A DNA stretch of 64,000 bases from Polytrichum commune. Its lineage: Eukaryota; Streptophyta; Polytrichopsida; Polytrichales; Polytrichaceae. The position numbers and the translations under genes are program-made. Every line of letters begins with the position of its first letter. Within the stretch, counting starts at the first letter, position 1. The notes under the pieces are model-generated. The model saw only the letters and a program-made list of their open reading frames with translations. It ran no database searches and had not been told where the DNA came from. The stretch spans positions 930,001 to 994,000 of the forward strand of contig OX485804.1 of the NCBI GenBank assembly GCA_950295325.1. Direction: 5' to 3'. This document shows positions 23,123 through 35,162 of this stretch, piece by piece.

Positions 23123-26100
23123 TTAACGGATGTGCTTGACATAATTGGGGTTGGTGATAGGCGGGTGTTCATAGCCGTCTTGGTTGCTGAGGGGGCCAGG
23201 CGAGTAGTTCTGGCTGGGCCGATAGTCACTGTAGTAGGCATCCTTGGGCTCATAGTCACGGAGGTCGGCTTCACCCTTGCGGAAGTCGCTGTACTGGGGC
23301 ACATGACGCTCACGGGGGCGCCCATATGAGTTTCCATTCCTCATCTCACGCTGGCGTTCAGCATCTTCCAAGTCCTTGGTGACCTTGGTGACATCCAACA
23401 AAATGCGGGGCTGTGTGGAGTGGGAGTCACCAGCGCGCGGGCTCTTTGGCGCAGTGTGACTGCCCCCAAACGCAAATGAATCCGAATCCCGAGGACGGAC
23501 GGGTGGGTATAAAGGCTCTTGCATGCCCCCGCGTGAGCCCTGCCCCAACGCAAACTGGTTGAAGCTCAACTCCTTCTCGAGCGCCGGGCCTCGTCCTGCA
23601 CGGGGACTCCCCATCGGGCTTCTCCTTTGGTGTGTGTTATTGTATCCATCTCTTGTGGGGCTCAGTCGGGGGCTCCGTGTGTCGTTATAGTCGTTACCGT
23701 GGCGTCGTGTGTCGTCACGGTACTCATCGTCCCGCCGCCGGCCCATAGGGCTTCGCCGATCATCATAAGAACCGGCAATCCTCCCTTGGTGCATTGGGTT
23801 TTGGATGTCTTCATACTCGGCCGGCCGGCGGTTCGGGCTTCTTCGGTTTGGATCCACATACTCGTCCCCTTGCCGGATGGGCTTGCCTGTCGTCTCATAC
23901 AGGTCAGGACCTTCTCTCCCAAGAAACTCACCATCTCGCCTTGCTGGGCCCCTTCGCGTGCCAATATAACTATCGTCTCTCGACTGCATGTGGGGCCTCC
24001 TACCATTGCCATACTCACCCTGGTCCCGTCGATGGTCATACTCCTGATTTCTCGGGCCAAACACGTCTCGGGACTGGGTGTCATATTCCCCTTCGCGTGG
24101 GCTTCGGTACTCGCCTTGTCGCTGGGGTCGGTAGTCTCCTTCTCGGTGGCTGCGGTAATCAATGTCGCGCGACTGGTAATCACCTTCACGAGGGCTTCGG
24201 TATTCACCCTCCCTGGGACTACCTCGAGGGGATCGATACGCCCCTTCTCGTGGACTTCTGTGTTCCTGCAGTTCTCTGGCCCTGATCACAAATTATGATG
24301 GACGATGAGAAGAATACACAACGTCAAGTTGATGTTTTTTTAAGATTGATAGATAGATTGATAGACAGAAATGCCGGTTTTGTGAGGAAGTAGGCATGAA
24401 AGAAGTCTAGCCTCTTCGCCCACATTAGGCGACTGCCACCTTTCGTTGCATGTTGCACGTGACATGGAGAAGAAACTGGTCAATGGAGAACTGCCATATG
24501 AACATAGTATCTGGCTGAAAAGATCAAGACAAAACCTCATTCACCTCTACCGAATAGTTAACCACACCCATAGCCCCTCCTCCCAAGCAAAGCACCCAGA
24601 CAAACCTTCATGTCACTCTTCATACTCTTCCTTCTACAAAAATGTTGTAAGTTATATTGTCAGGACACACAATACAAGCCCACACTGGTATCATGGGGAA
24701 TGACCAAAAAATCAAAGTGGTCAAACTAAAGGTTGCCATGCCCAAGCCAAAATACCAACTCAACACCCACATAGTGCACGTGACACGACCCCCTGTTTGG
24801 GCCACCAATAATCCCATTTGCCACCTTAATGGATATATTAGAGTAAGAATATAATATGAAAGTTATATGAAAGTTATATGAAAGTTAATCATCTCCTGGA
24901 AATACCCATACGTTGCTAATGGGACAACCACCCCAAAAATCCACCTTGCTCTCGACTGAAACCAATTCTGGACCACCACCCTCAAGAGTGTATGTCAAAT
25001 GCCCAAATCACACATTGACCCTAACTTTACTAGCCTAGATACGGCCAATCCATCCGAGGAACCAACTCGGGCACCTATGCATACTGTACTAACCATACTC
25101 TAACACCAGCTAGTATGCATAACAACCTCGTCTACACATAGTCTAAATAACTCAAAATTGGGTGCAACATCATCGACAAGAAGACCATGACCACAAAACA
25201 TATATAATATAACCTGGTCTCGGCGGGCGCGACTGGTGTGCTATAGAGGTGCGGGTCTTGCACTTGGCGCCGCGGGTCGGCATTGAAGTCACGCGGGTCG
25301 CGGATGGCTTTCACGGGCACAATTCCCTCCTTGGTGCGGATGGGCACCAAGTTGGGCGGTGCTTGGAGCTCAGGGGCCAAGCTCCCCGGGTTCTTGGTGG
25401 GCAAGGGCCTCCGGGGGTCCATGGAGGTCCCCGGGTGCACCTTGCTAGGGTCCACAGGGGTGCCGTCTTTCGCATCCACAGGGATAAAAACCACATCACG
25501 AACCTCTGACACACCACCATTCTTGATGACCCTCGTGTTGGGGCCTAGCCCCGGAGGCGTGTGCGGGGTATGTCCATCATCGCGCACCTCCTTTATCCTA
25601 TCGGGGTCGACAGGCCGGCCGTCTTTCGCGTCCACGGGGATGAAGACAACCTCCCGCGCCTCGACACGGTGGCCGTGCGCTTGCACCACCACCGGTGGAC
25701 CTTCGCCGGGCGGAAGCTTCTTCACCATGTCGATTTCCTGGTTGTTCATATAAGGTTGTTGATGTGGGCGATGTTGTTGGAGTTGCATCCCCTGCGCCGG
25801 TGTCATTTGGAGCTGGTGTTGCCGGTGCTGAATCTCCTGTGGGGTGATCATTGTCCGCCCATTAGAGTCCTCGACATGGTCCACCACCAACACCAGCGAC
25901 TCTGGCGGCTGCTTCTGAACAGGGTACTGGGTCATTTGTTGTTGGCCTTCCATTGGCGGTCCGTGGGGGAACGACTCTTCACGTCGCGGTTGGGTTCGAA
26001 TCATCTGTTTGCGCCGCTCAATCTCCCGCAACTCATGTTCACTAACCGCGTACAGTGGCGGCGCGATCTGCTTCCCGGGCTCTGGGTGCCAGAACGTCGC

Positions 26101-28124
26101 GTGCCTGTCGAGGTGTCGCTTCATCTTCTTGAGCAACACATGCGGGTCAGCTGGGCCGTACGCAATCACCTTGTCTATCGCTTGGTCGGTCACCACTTTC
26201 ACTACGCCTGGAGGATACAAAAGTGATATTCAGGTGGCCATTCAATCAATCAAAAAATCTGTGTGAGTCTATAATTGATCTGATCCCGCAGCACCAAGAA
26301 AATACAAAGTTTCATCACGATTCTATCAACCACCATAGCAAGATATGTCATGGTGATCTATGCATTGGTAGAATTGATTGCGGTTTCTATCATGCACCGG
26401 CTGACCATGGCCATGAATTGGGCCTTTAGTAAGCCAAAGCTGAAGAAACCCAGGAAAGGAGATCAATTGTGATGCTTGCTGCATTTCTCTTTGCAAGGGT
26501 AGCTTGGACGTGCCCATGAATTCTTCGAAACTAGGCTAGGAGACTGGTGTGTGCATGGACTAGGTGACTCGTCAGGAGCAGGCCATTCACCCACCATGAT
26601 GTCAGTTCATAATACCCGGTGCCAATTAGCAACTTCAAAACATGATATATTTCACCACAGCTAGAAATTCTGGGCATTTTTAAGCTAACTCCACAAGAAT
26701 AAATGTAGCAAGCATTCCAATTGATCTCCATTCCTGGGTTTCGTCAAGATTGGCTTACTACAGGTCCAATTCTTGGCCATGGTCAGCCAGCGCAAGGTAA
26801 CTACAATAGCTCTACCAATGCATAGTTTACCATGTCAACATAGCTTTGAAACTATGCTAGGAGACTTTGTATGTGCACGAATTCAGGTGTATCATCAGAA
26901 TCAAATCAGATCATTTAATGACTATGATCATGTCAGTTCATGATCTCCGGAGCCAAGCATCTACAAATGATAACAGTCTTTTCACATTCTTTTCACCACG
27001 GCATGAAATGATATGCATTTTCAAGCTAAGCATGCAGGAATAAATGCAGCAAGCATTACAGTTGATCACTTTCCTGAGTTTGAGATTTTGGTTACTACTA
27101 TAGGAGTTCATGGCTATGGAAAGCCATAAAACTGGTACCTACAAATGCTTAGATGACCATGACATAGCTTAGAAACAACGTCTTGAGACTTGTGGAGACA
27201 CTACTTGACAGGCACTTACCATCGACCTCCTCGCACTCTTCTACTGCTTTTTCCTCGCACTTTGCGCAGCACATCTTCACTTGCATCACTGTAGCCTGCA
27301 ACTGTTGCCAACACCTAGCATGGTAAGTCTCTAACATTACACAGCAATGGCAGTTATGGGATTTGACAGCTGTAGTTTTAAAATTGCAAATAAGATAAAC
27401 ATTTGGATGAAGGCGGGAGAATGGCACGTAGTCTACAGAGTGTCACCACAAGAAGCTTGTCAACTTAGAATAAGATGCAAGTAGAACTTACTGGCAATTG
27501 CTGATGATTCATCGGACTCCTGGTCTGCACACACAAAAAGAAAAAGAAAATCACCCATCATGAAGTTAGTTGCGAGACAATTGAGAGATAAGTAATGGAG
27601 GGACAAGTGAGATCGATTGATCAAGAGACAATCGATCATCTTTTGTAGAATACTTCTTGTCAAGGAACAGATGCACCTTAAGTATCACTTCGGAAGTTGC
27701 AATACAATCACAAGCCTCCAACATACCCAAGAGCCAAGCTCGATATGCCCTACATTCATGTCTATGCATACTGTGTTGTAAAATTGGACTTCCCTGTCTA
27801 CTATACAAATTAGACCTATCTTTATCCGCAGCAAGGGATGTCACTTGCCTTCTAACTAGTTACAGTTGCAAGAGGAGGTTGGTAAACTTGCACAAGAGCC
27901 ACGGACTGAAGAAACTCAAGAACTTCAGTCACCTAACTTCACCTAAAAGGTGAGTGCAAGGAGAATGATGCTCAAGCTCAACGCTTACTGCAAGTTAAAG
28001 CAATTCTACAGTGAACAAAATACGTGGGGGCGTCCAAAGAACGCCATATCTTCCGTTTTTCTACACAATTGGCTTGTGAAGGCTGGCAGCGTTAAGAAAA
28101 GTCTAACGAACTCACCGACGCCAT
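23123..28124 (-). CDS. HMA-domain protein with long Arg/Ser/Pro-rich tail, 756 aa
   Basis: Minus-strand exons: 28116-28124, 27492-27524, 27220-27295, 25214-26207, 23123-24281. All junctions are GT-AG and in frame. Residues about 15-80 form one heavy-metal-associated (HMA) domain: MCCAKC with the metal-site pair C24/C27, then EECEEVDGVV, KVIAYGPADPHVLLKKMKR and the typical end ATFWHP. HMA proteins of plants bind Cu, Zn or Cd and act as chaperones or in detoxification. Residues 80-370 are Gln/Pro-rich and contain a duplicated block VVFIPVDAKDG (226-236 and 278-288). From about 378 the tail is built of RSPREG-type repeats, followed by a low-complexity Arg/Asp/Tyr-rich region ending VKHIR. There is no C-terminal CaaX box, so it is an HPP rather than an isoprenylated HIPP. 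At 756 aa it is far longer than typical HPPs. If the nine-base first exon is wrong, translation could start at 27512 (749 aa). Confidence 0.82.
24068..24262 (-). repeat. Coding repeat: RSPREG units in the HMA protein tail
   Basis: The encoded protein repeats a 6-10 residue unit based on (Y)RSPREG(E/D)Y about seven times, with variants RSHREG and RPQRQG. The DNA repeats in step, so the expansion is by replication slippage or unequal exchange. The unit mixes Arg-Ser-Pro with acidic and aromatic residues, typical of disordered regions; function unknown. Confidence 0.8.
26330..27100. repeat. Intron repeats of the HMA gene: two direct copies and one inverted
   Basis: Two direct copies about 323 bp apart share GAAACTA(G/T)GCTAGGAGACT (about 26527 and 26850), CATGTCAGTTCAT-type text and AATAAATG(T/C)AGCAAGCATT. 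A third partial copy at about 26330-26490 runs in the opposite direction: CAATTGTGATGCTTGCTGCA pairs with AGCAAGCATT...CAATTGATC, and the TGGCCATGGTCAGCC block near 26780 reappears inverted near 26400. The transcript of this intron could fold into a long imperfect hairpin. Confidence 0.7.
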
Positions 28125-29640
28125 CCCTACAGCTTCAGGCAGCTCAGCCTCCGATTGCTTCAAAGTTTGATAGTTGGGTGCTCCTGGTTGTAGAGTGCGA
28201 TCTCGAAACTTGAATATCAATGCGAGATGACCTCCAGTTGTTTCCTCACTTTCGTCAAACAGCAAAGATCACTCAACAACTACACTCCCACTACACTAAG
28301 TTAGTACCTATCCCACTGGAAACCTTGAACACTTGTTTCTTAAAATTTAGTCGTCCGTCAAACGGCAAAGATGATCATCCAACCTCTGAACAGTATCGGC
28401 TACACTAAATAGTGTGGACCTTCCAAGTTCCTGAGCAGCTTGCAGATCGGGTTCTAGGTCACTGCTTGACAAGAGGTTCTCAAATACTCAACAGCAACAC
28501 ATGAAACTCCACTAAAACAATTCCACTTCCACTTTAGATGCCACTAACTTATAGCAGAGCTGCACAACAAAGACCCAAGCACAGCTCACGCAAATTTGTA
28601 TGCCTATGGACTGATCGTCATTGTGATATTGTCTGGGCTAATTCTGCTGCTTCTCCGCGTGAGGCCTGTAGGAAAGGAGAGTTGCTTGGCATGAAAAGGA
28701 GTTTGGAGGACTACTTTGTAAGTAGGAGGATGCACCACAACCCCACCACAACAACGGCAGGAAAGATGAAGATTTGATGTGGCCAGCAGCTGTAAAATAT
28801 AAGCAAAATTATTGCGGTTTTAAGGTGAATGATCAAGTGAGTGAGTGAGGTGTCTTAAGGGGGGGAGGCCCACCTTGTAAGCTATGAGTTAAATTAACCT
28901 CGGTAGGTTCAAGATGTTCGGTGATGGTTCTCCGAACTTCAAAGCCTGCAAGCGGCTGCACGAATCCCAGCAAGTTCGGATTTTATTTTTCTCTTATTTC
29001 CGATGACTCGGCCTATGTGATTCTGCTCAACTATCATAATCGAGGACATATATGCAACCCCAGCCAGAACCTGAAGTCCCTCCGCCTCTGTCTATCAATA
29101 TGCCGCGTGGCGCATCTCGGTGCCTTGTGTGAGGGTTTTGTGTCAGGCTCTACTTCCGATACTTTTTACAACACAATCCCCATACCCAACCTTAACCAAC
29201 GTTTGATGAACTCGCTGCCAGATGTGGCTTAGGATTTCATTACGTGGCAGCTATGTGTTTTTTTTGTTTCTTTTGTTTCTTTTGTTTGTGGGGGGTGGGT
29301 GGGAAGGGGGGGGGGGGATAAAACATGCTCCTTAGAGATCATTTAAGACTAATTCATTCCAATTGAATTTCATTAGATTGATTCAAGGTCTCTAATATTT
29401 GATCCTGGTATCAAGTAAGTTAAACTAAGAGATTATGAGCTACAAATAATCACTCTTGATGTTTTTACCTTCAACTTACATGATTGTCACAAGTGATTGG
29501 CCGTCAAATATGAACCACTTTTCAGTAAGTACAGTACCATCATGGTTGGTTGCATCTTTGAAATATACATAACCCCAAATCGAACAATAAGCGCAACAAA
29601 ATAAACCTTTTCCTCTTGTATACATTTTCTACAAAAAAAA
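28125..29640. other. Upstream region of the HMA gene
   Basis: Presumed promoter and leader of the minus-strand HMA gene. A 17-base word, CGTCAAACAGCAAAGAT or CGTCAAACGGCAAAGAT, occurs twice about 100 bp apart (about 28253 and 28356). No clear TATA box was found on the minus strand. Open frames on + here (for example 28538-28777) lack any recognisable domain. T/G-rich low complexity and G12 lie at 29255-29317. Confidence 0.45.
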
Positions 29641-29664
29641 ATTATCATATTTTAATGGTCATGC

Positions 29665-29802
29665 ATAACATTATTAAGCAATGTGCATTTGTTCATGTGG
29701 GCCTTGAGAATATAACCATGCAATGCCCCAACCTAATGCAAGGAGACTCAAATTCATATGTGGGCCCACATGAACAAACAAACATTGCTTAATAATGTTA
29801 TA
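29665..29802. mobile_element. Small palindromic MITE, ~138 bp
   Basis: The left arm (29665-29704: ATAACATTATTAAGCAATG and on through TTCATGTGGGCC) and the right arm (29762-29802, reverse complement) match over about 40 bases with very few differences. The ~57-base loop contains no frame. The structure would form a strong hairpin in DNA or RNA. No clear target-site duplication was identified. Confidence 0.7.
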
Positions 29803-32458
29803 TGGCACTAACATATCTACAATACGGGTTTATGTTCTCTAGGTAAGGAGGGAGGATAATTTGTTACAGATTTTTTGACATGGAGGTTCTAGCAAGTTCT
29901 GAACAATATGACTAGGCAGAGCACAATTTCTATCATTTAACCACCACTGATGAATCTTATGTATTGTTTACCTTTTGAACTCCGTTGTTTGCTGGAATGA
30001 GGTCATTGATAGGCAAGCAAAAACACATACATTCTGGTAGTTGCACCTCTCAGAAAGACTAATTGGAAAGTGATATTTGAATGTTTGTAGTGACATGTAG
30101 TATGAGTAAGTGCTTGTATCAAATGGCAAGGGTGGTGAAAAGTGATACACTTCCATATGTTTAATTGAGAATCGTCTCACACTGTCTCAGTCTTGGAGCT
30201 ATTATATGGCAGATTCAAAACCTTTAACTGCCTGCCACAAAATGGACAAGAAGGCCATCAAAGCAGGGAAATCATAAACCCCAACAACAACATTCATTGA
30301 AGTAAGTGGGCCTAACTCCATTACTTATCTCAATCGGACATTGTTGGGTGGTTAGGTGCACATCTAAGAGCAAACACCAAAAACGCATATGATTAAAAGA
30401 GATTGGACCATGTGTTTAGAATTGTTAGCTGTTTTAAATTCACTTGTCAACATAACTGGGGGGAGAGGAGACTTTCTACGTGACCTTAGGATTCTTGATA
30501 AATCATAAGAATTCATAGTTTCAATGTTATTTGGAATCTATCGTGGCATCTTTACATTAATTTCAGGATGCACAAAATTTTTAACCTCAAATATTTGAGT
30601 AGTATAAGGTAATAAACAACAACATCAACAACAAAAGTAACTAAATAAAAGATGTCTACCTTAAATATTCTCTTTGTTATCCTTTGGTGCTTGGGCATAA
30701 TTGAATCACCACCATTTAAGCACTTGATGGTTAAAACAATCTTAGGATTGTTAAGGTCACATAAACACTACAAATGATCTCCAAGTGTTGGATGTCGGTG
30801 TGAGTGTAATTTTTATGAACAATTAGAACATTTGAAAACATGTAAGATTATTTGATAGTATATTGAAGTTGATAATAATACACCTGGAAATTCTAAATGA
30901 AGAATATGAGAGATGTGCTTGTTATTTTTGAAGTTGAGGTGAATTTAAAGTTAGCACTTGAAGTGAAACTTGTAGATGAGTCCATGTGAGACCTTTTTTT
31001 CCTTCCCATACCTAATTATTCACCTATCATTTGTGTAAATAAGTTCTACATTGGTTTGGAGAATGAATTGAAACTTGGCACTTTCGATACAAGCACCAGT
31101 TCCAATAAAGTGACACGGGAGCAAATGATCATCTTCCGGGCTTTGTAACCATTGTGGACCGAGTCATGCTTGGACGTGTCTTCTCGTCCGTGGGTCCATG
31201 CATGGCACCAAAAGATGGCCTACCTCAATCTCTTCATATCGATTCATGAATTGCAATGTTTATGGAACTTTCATGTAAAAAAGCTTGAAGCCCAAAATAT
31301 TACGTTACCTTGTGGAGGCGGCCAACTCCCAAGCTTGAGAGGGTGCTCATCGAAGAACTAGGGCATGTTACACTCGTGACCACGTGCCGTGACTGTGACC
31401 AGTTTCTAAATTATTTCATTGGGTACAAAAATAATTGGCGGTGTCATTTCACTACAAAATAGATCACCAAAAACAACCATGTGAAGGTACGGATAAGAAA
31501 GTGAAATAAATTCCTACGTATCCCGAAATGAACAATGCTCGATGGTCACTCAGATTTTACGACGAGACCAGCCAAATAGATGTTCTCAACAAAAAAATAA
31601 AAAAACCGAGAATGATCATCCACTTAACAAGTATGTCTCGTGACCAAGATCTTACTACGTGATGCGGAAATCTATACAGCCTGCATGCTCCAGATTAAGG
31701 GCCACGACCATGAGAAACCCTAAATCACTTCTTCTCACAGCCCTCGGTCCATCACGTGACTTAACCTAGTAGTGTTGTTATGCCCTGAACTTACTAACTT
31801 AAGTTGAAGAAGCGAATTGCAGCCGACATGCAATATCGATATGAGGGTGCAGTCTGTTGTCCACATGGCATCCTGTGAAGGAAGCTATCATCAATTTCCT
31901 TGTACTCACAAATCTCCTCACAAGCGCCATTGATGCTCTGCACTGCACTCGTTTGTGCAAAATGATGGTGCAGGCACCCTAACTTATGCGCGGAGAGCCG
32001 GCTGCTACTTTAACTTAGTTGCAGATGCACCGGTGGAGGTTGAGAAATAACCCATTGAAGTTGAAGACTTCAGGAAAACTACACGTCATTGCAGAGGAGG
32101 TTATAGATGACCCCCAATTTACCAAGAAAACCAGGAAGATGTCGTCAATATGTAACCGGTTGGATGTGGAACACACTGGGATCTCAACCGACAATGCCCA
32201 AAATCCTCCCCTCCCTGCACACTGATGCGGTCTCTGGTGGGGGTGTGCCAACCTTGCAATTTCATGTACAAACAAGCAGGTGAACCCTATGTTGGCTTGA
32301 CACATGTTGTTTCTGCAGTTCAGCAACCCACCATGCCAGGTACCCATGACTCCTTCAGTGACACGAGCCACTGGGTTGCCCCGCTCCAATTTATTGACAT
32401 TCCACACGATTTTGTATATTTGTCACCACAGTAACAAAGTTCGGGAAACGTTTCTCTA
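29803..32458. other. Intergenic, no supported gene
   Basis: AT-rich to about 31000, then slightly more GC-rich (31100-32430). The open frames at 32015-32434 on both strands overlap each other and show no domain or splice pattern I can defend. Confidence 0.4.
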
Positions 32459-34547
32459 CTTTGGTTGCCATATGAATTGGTAAGAAAAGATTTTAAGTTT
32501 TTGTGCTGTGATTTGAGCTCAAGGTAATTTGCATGGGGTAAAGAGGCAACCTATTTGCGAAGGCAACCTAATTGTTGCATATCGGTGCAGTTTGCCCAAA
32601 TACAAAGGGTCACTTTACACTAGAGCTTGAGGGTCCGTGATCGTTGAAGTCTCTCGTTGGTGGAAAAGGATGGGACCATCCACGTAGCTTTACACTACAC
32701 CATTTATGGTATTTAGTGCACACACACCAAACTAGATTCCTAGAGGTCTCAGTGTCACGTGTGCTAATTGTCGACATGGTACTAATTGTCAGCAAAGTCA
32801 TTTTTTGAAATGAAATTTCATTTACACCATGACAATTAGCATAGCACATTGGGATCCTTGAGACGATAGTTTGGTGTTTTGGTATGCAAGGGGAAGCTAC
32901 TATTGAGCATATTGATCGCACGTGTCATCATCATGTGTTTACATTTTAGTGTGCAAGAGGAAGATATATTTGAGCATACTAATGCCATGTGTCACTTGTG
33001 TACACTTTTGGTCACCTTGTAGACTGTTATGTAACATAGGCATCCACCTCATAACACTATCGAACATACTCGTACCAAGATATTAACAAGAGCACTTGAA
33101 CGCCAAGTGTCAGGACATGTTCTTTAATGGTGAAGTTGTTGATCAATATAACCTAGCGTACACCTCAAAAATAGGGTAAGTGACACTATTACACATGTGA
33201 CAATAAATACCATAAACAATGTAGAGCTTGAGGATCTAGATGATGAACATCCTACAAATAATCTTACACGGCATGAAATGGATAAAGTTTCATAATCTAC
33301 CAGATTTTGAGTCAAACCTACCTCAAAGAGGTGAGCCTAACACAAAAGTGGAAGATCATGACACTACAAAATCTCCAAAGAGCCACACCAATGGAGTTAT
33401 GTTGTATATGTCTTTACACTACATTTGGCCCATAACCACACAATATTCAATTTCAATTTTCCTTGATACGACCTTCAGATGAGTTTCAAAGGTCCACACA
33501 ATTCGATCGCCATGTCCTTGGCCATACTGCAAATTGCCCCTAAAGGATTGGAAGCTCTAGGGTAGTGTAGCACCCCTTTCACATCTAAGTCCCTCCCGAG
33601 GAAGGGGTTTTACATGTAGAATGCACTAGGATCAATGAATCACATTGCATAATGCAAGGATAATGGTGTAACACGAGTGACAAAACATCCACAAACTCCG
33701 TAAGACTACATTAAATATTGTGTTTACTATAGTGTCACTTACTATGTGGAGTTACACAATGCTATATCTTTTTACTATTAATGTCATTTCAAACCACCTA
33801 AAAATGTCAATGTTCGTTAATGTTCAAAAAACCAATTTGACCTTTGTTGGCAAAAAGAAGAAGACATACAGTAAATAGTTATAGCATTGTGTAATTCTAA
33901 ACAGTAACTGACACTAGATACAATATCAAGTACATAGTGTATTCAAGTATACTTGAGAAGATTGAATCTTAAGTTTCAAGATGTTAAAACATCTTGTGAT
34001 TGAAATTCAGTAGCCTCAAGAAAATCATCCAAGAGTTCCTACAGGTAGTAAGGACTAGGTTTAGCACATTACACTACATAATACATCAATCCAGATTCAC
34101 TTCTATGTAGTTATAAAAAATGCTTCACACTAATTGAAGTTGACGTTTTAAACTCCATATGATGATTACATGATAAAGTGGTGAACCGTGTATATTGTAA
34201 ATTTGATCATTTCACATACTCATATTCTAGAAAATTAATCTGCGGACAAGACTAGATGCACACATCTTGTCCTTGTGCTCCAAAATTGATAGTCTCGAAC
34301 TAAGATGTATCCCGTGCTTAATTAGGACAGTCTCACGTGTATCCATGTAGAATGCACAAAGATGAGGATATTACACTACATAATGCATTGATACCGGTAC
34401 ATGATGATAATATAGTACCTACACTGATACATGTAATTAGGTTGCCTTGATGAATAGGTTGCCTCTTTACCCATGCCAATGACCTTGGGTTAAAATCAAG
34501 ACACAAACACTTATAACTTTGCTTATAAATCCGTAGGGCAACCAAAA
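32459..34547. mobile_element. 2.1-kb non-autonomous element with ~135-bp terminal inverted repeats
   Basis: The left end (32459-32595) and right end (34412-34547, reverse complement) align over roughly 135 bases: TTTGGTTGCC at the tips, then GGTAAAGAGGCAACCTATT and AAGGCAACCTAATT further in. No transposase frame lies between. Long terminal inverted repeats without coding capacity suggest a Mutator-like (MULE) non-autonomous element, but a target-site duplication of 9-11 bp was not established. The element contains a nested family member at 32690-33224. Confidence 0.65.
32690..33224 (+). mobile_element. Copy B of the GGTATTTAGTG inverted-repeat family
   Basis: Begins CTACACCATTTATGGTATTT and ends with the inverted form AATACCATAAACAATGTAG, giving terminal inverted repeats of about 20 bases. 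Internal landmarks shared with copies C and E are CTAGAGGTCTCA, TTTTAGTGTGCAAGAGGAAG, ACCTCATAACA and CCTCAAAAATAGGGTAAGTG. It encodes nothing obvious. Confidence 0.75.
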
Positions 34548-35162
34548 TAAAACAGTATGCTCTATGTATTTTTTTATTGTGATAACAAACATCTAAAACA
34601 GTGTGAATGTTTAGTAAATTAGAGTGGGACAGCCTAATCGTACATATCGGTGTAGAGCATTTTTTTGAAAGTAAAACTAGACTAAGTCAAAGTCCAGAAT
34701 TATAATGTGTTGAATTCTATATTAGGATACTACAATAGGATTTTATAGAGTATGCATAGTTGATTATGATAATGTATAGCAATTGTTTTTATTACAGTTT
34801 TGTTATATAACATTTTATTATATAGATTTTACATTAGAAAATAGACCATTGATTTTTGCATTATATTTTTGATAGCATAACATTCTAGTAATCACTAAGG
34901 ATTCACCTATCTCCCATGAAATTTAGGTATACGAGGAGTGTATGGATAGATCCACTCATAAAATTCAAGCAACCAAAAAATTCTAGGTGTTGAAAAGATG
35001 TCTAGATTTGCTTAAATACAAGACGTAGATGTAAATATCTAGGATGAATGGCATTTTGGTAAATAGTGATGAATCTTTTGATGAGCCTAGATGAACTCAT
35101 CAACGCCCCCCCCCCCCCCCAATTCCAAATTCCATACAAGATATTTGCTTAAAAGGAATGTA
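34548..35162. other. Intergenic, AT-rich
   Basis: No gene seen. A run of 15 C at 35106-35120 is the longest homopolymer of G or C noticed in the window. Confidence 0.5.

Noticed and set aside
23627-24298. 223-codon open frame on + opposite the HMA gene tail
   Set aside because: It is the antisense shadow of the RSPREG/Arg-rich exon; the minus-strand reading has splice sites, phase and repeats, the plus-strand one has none.
25561-26226. 221-codon open frame on + opposite the HMA gene's large exon
   Set aside because: Antisense shadow of a GC-rich exon with a recognisable HMA domain on the other strand; no domain and no splice context on +.
23123-28124. Idea that the HMA protein is an isoprenylated HIPP
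   Set aside because: The C-terminus reads ...YVKHIR with no Cys-aliphatic-aliphatic-X box.
28538-28777. 79-codon frame upstream of the HMA gene
   Set aside because: Protein-like at first sight but no domain, promoter or splice signals; more likely part of the upstream region of the minus-strand gene.
32015-32434. Overlapping frames of 130 (-) and 68-69 (+) codons considered as a gene
   Set aside because: No domain, no consistent splice sites, and both strands are equally open; likely chance in a slightly GC-richer patch.
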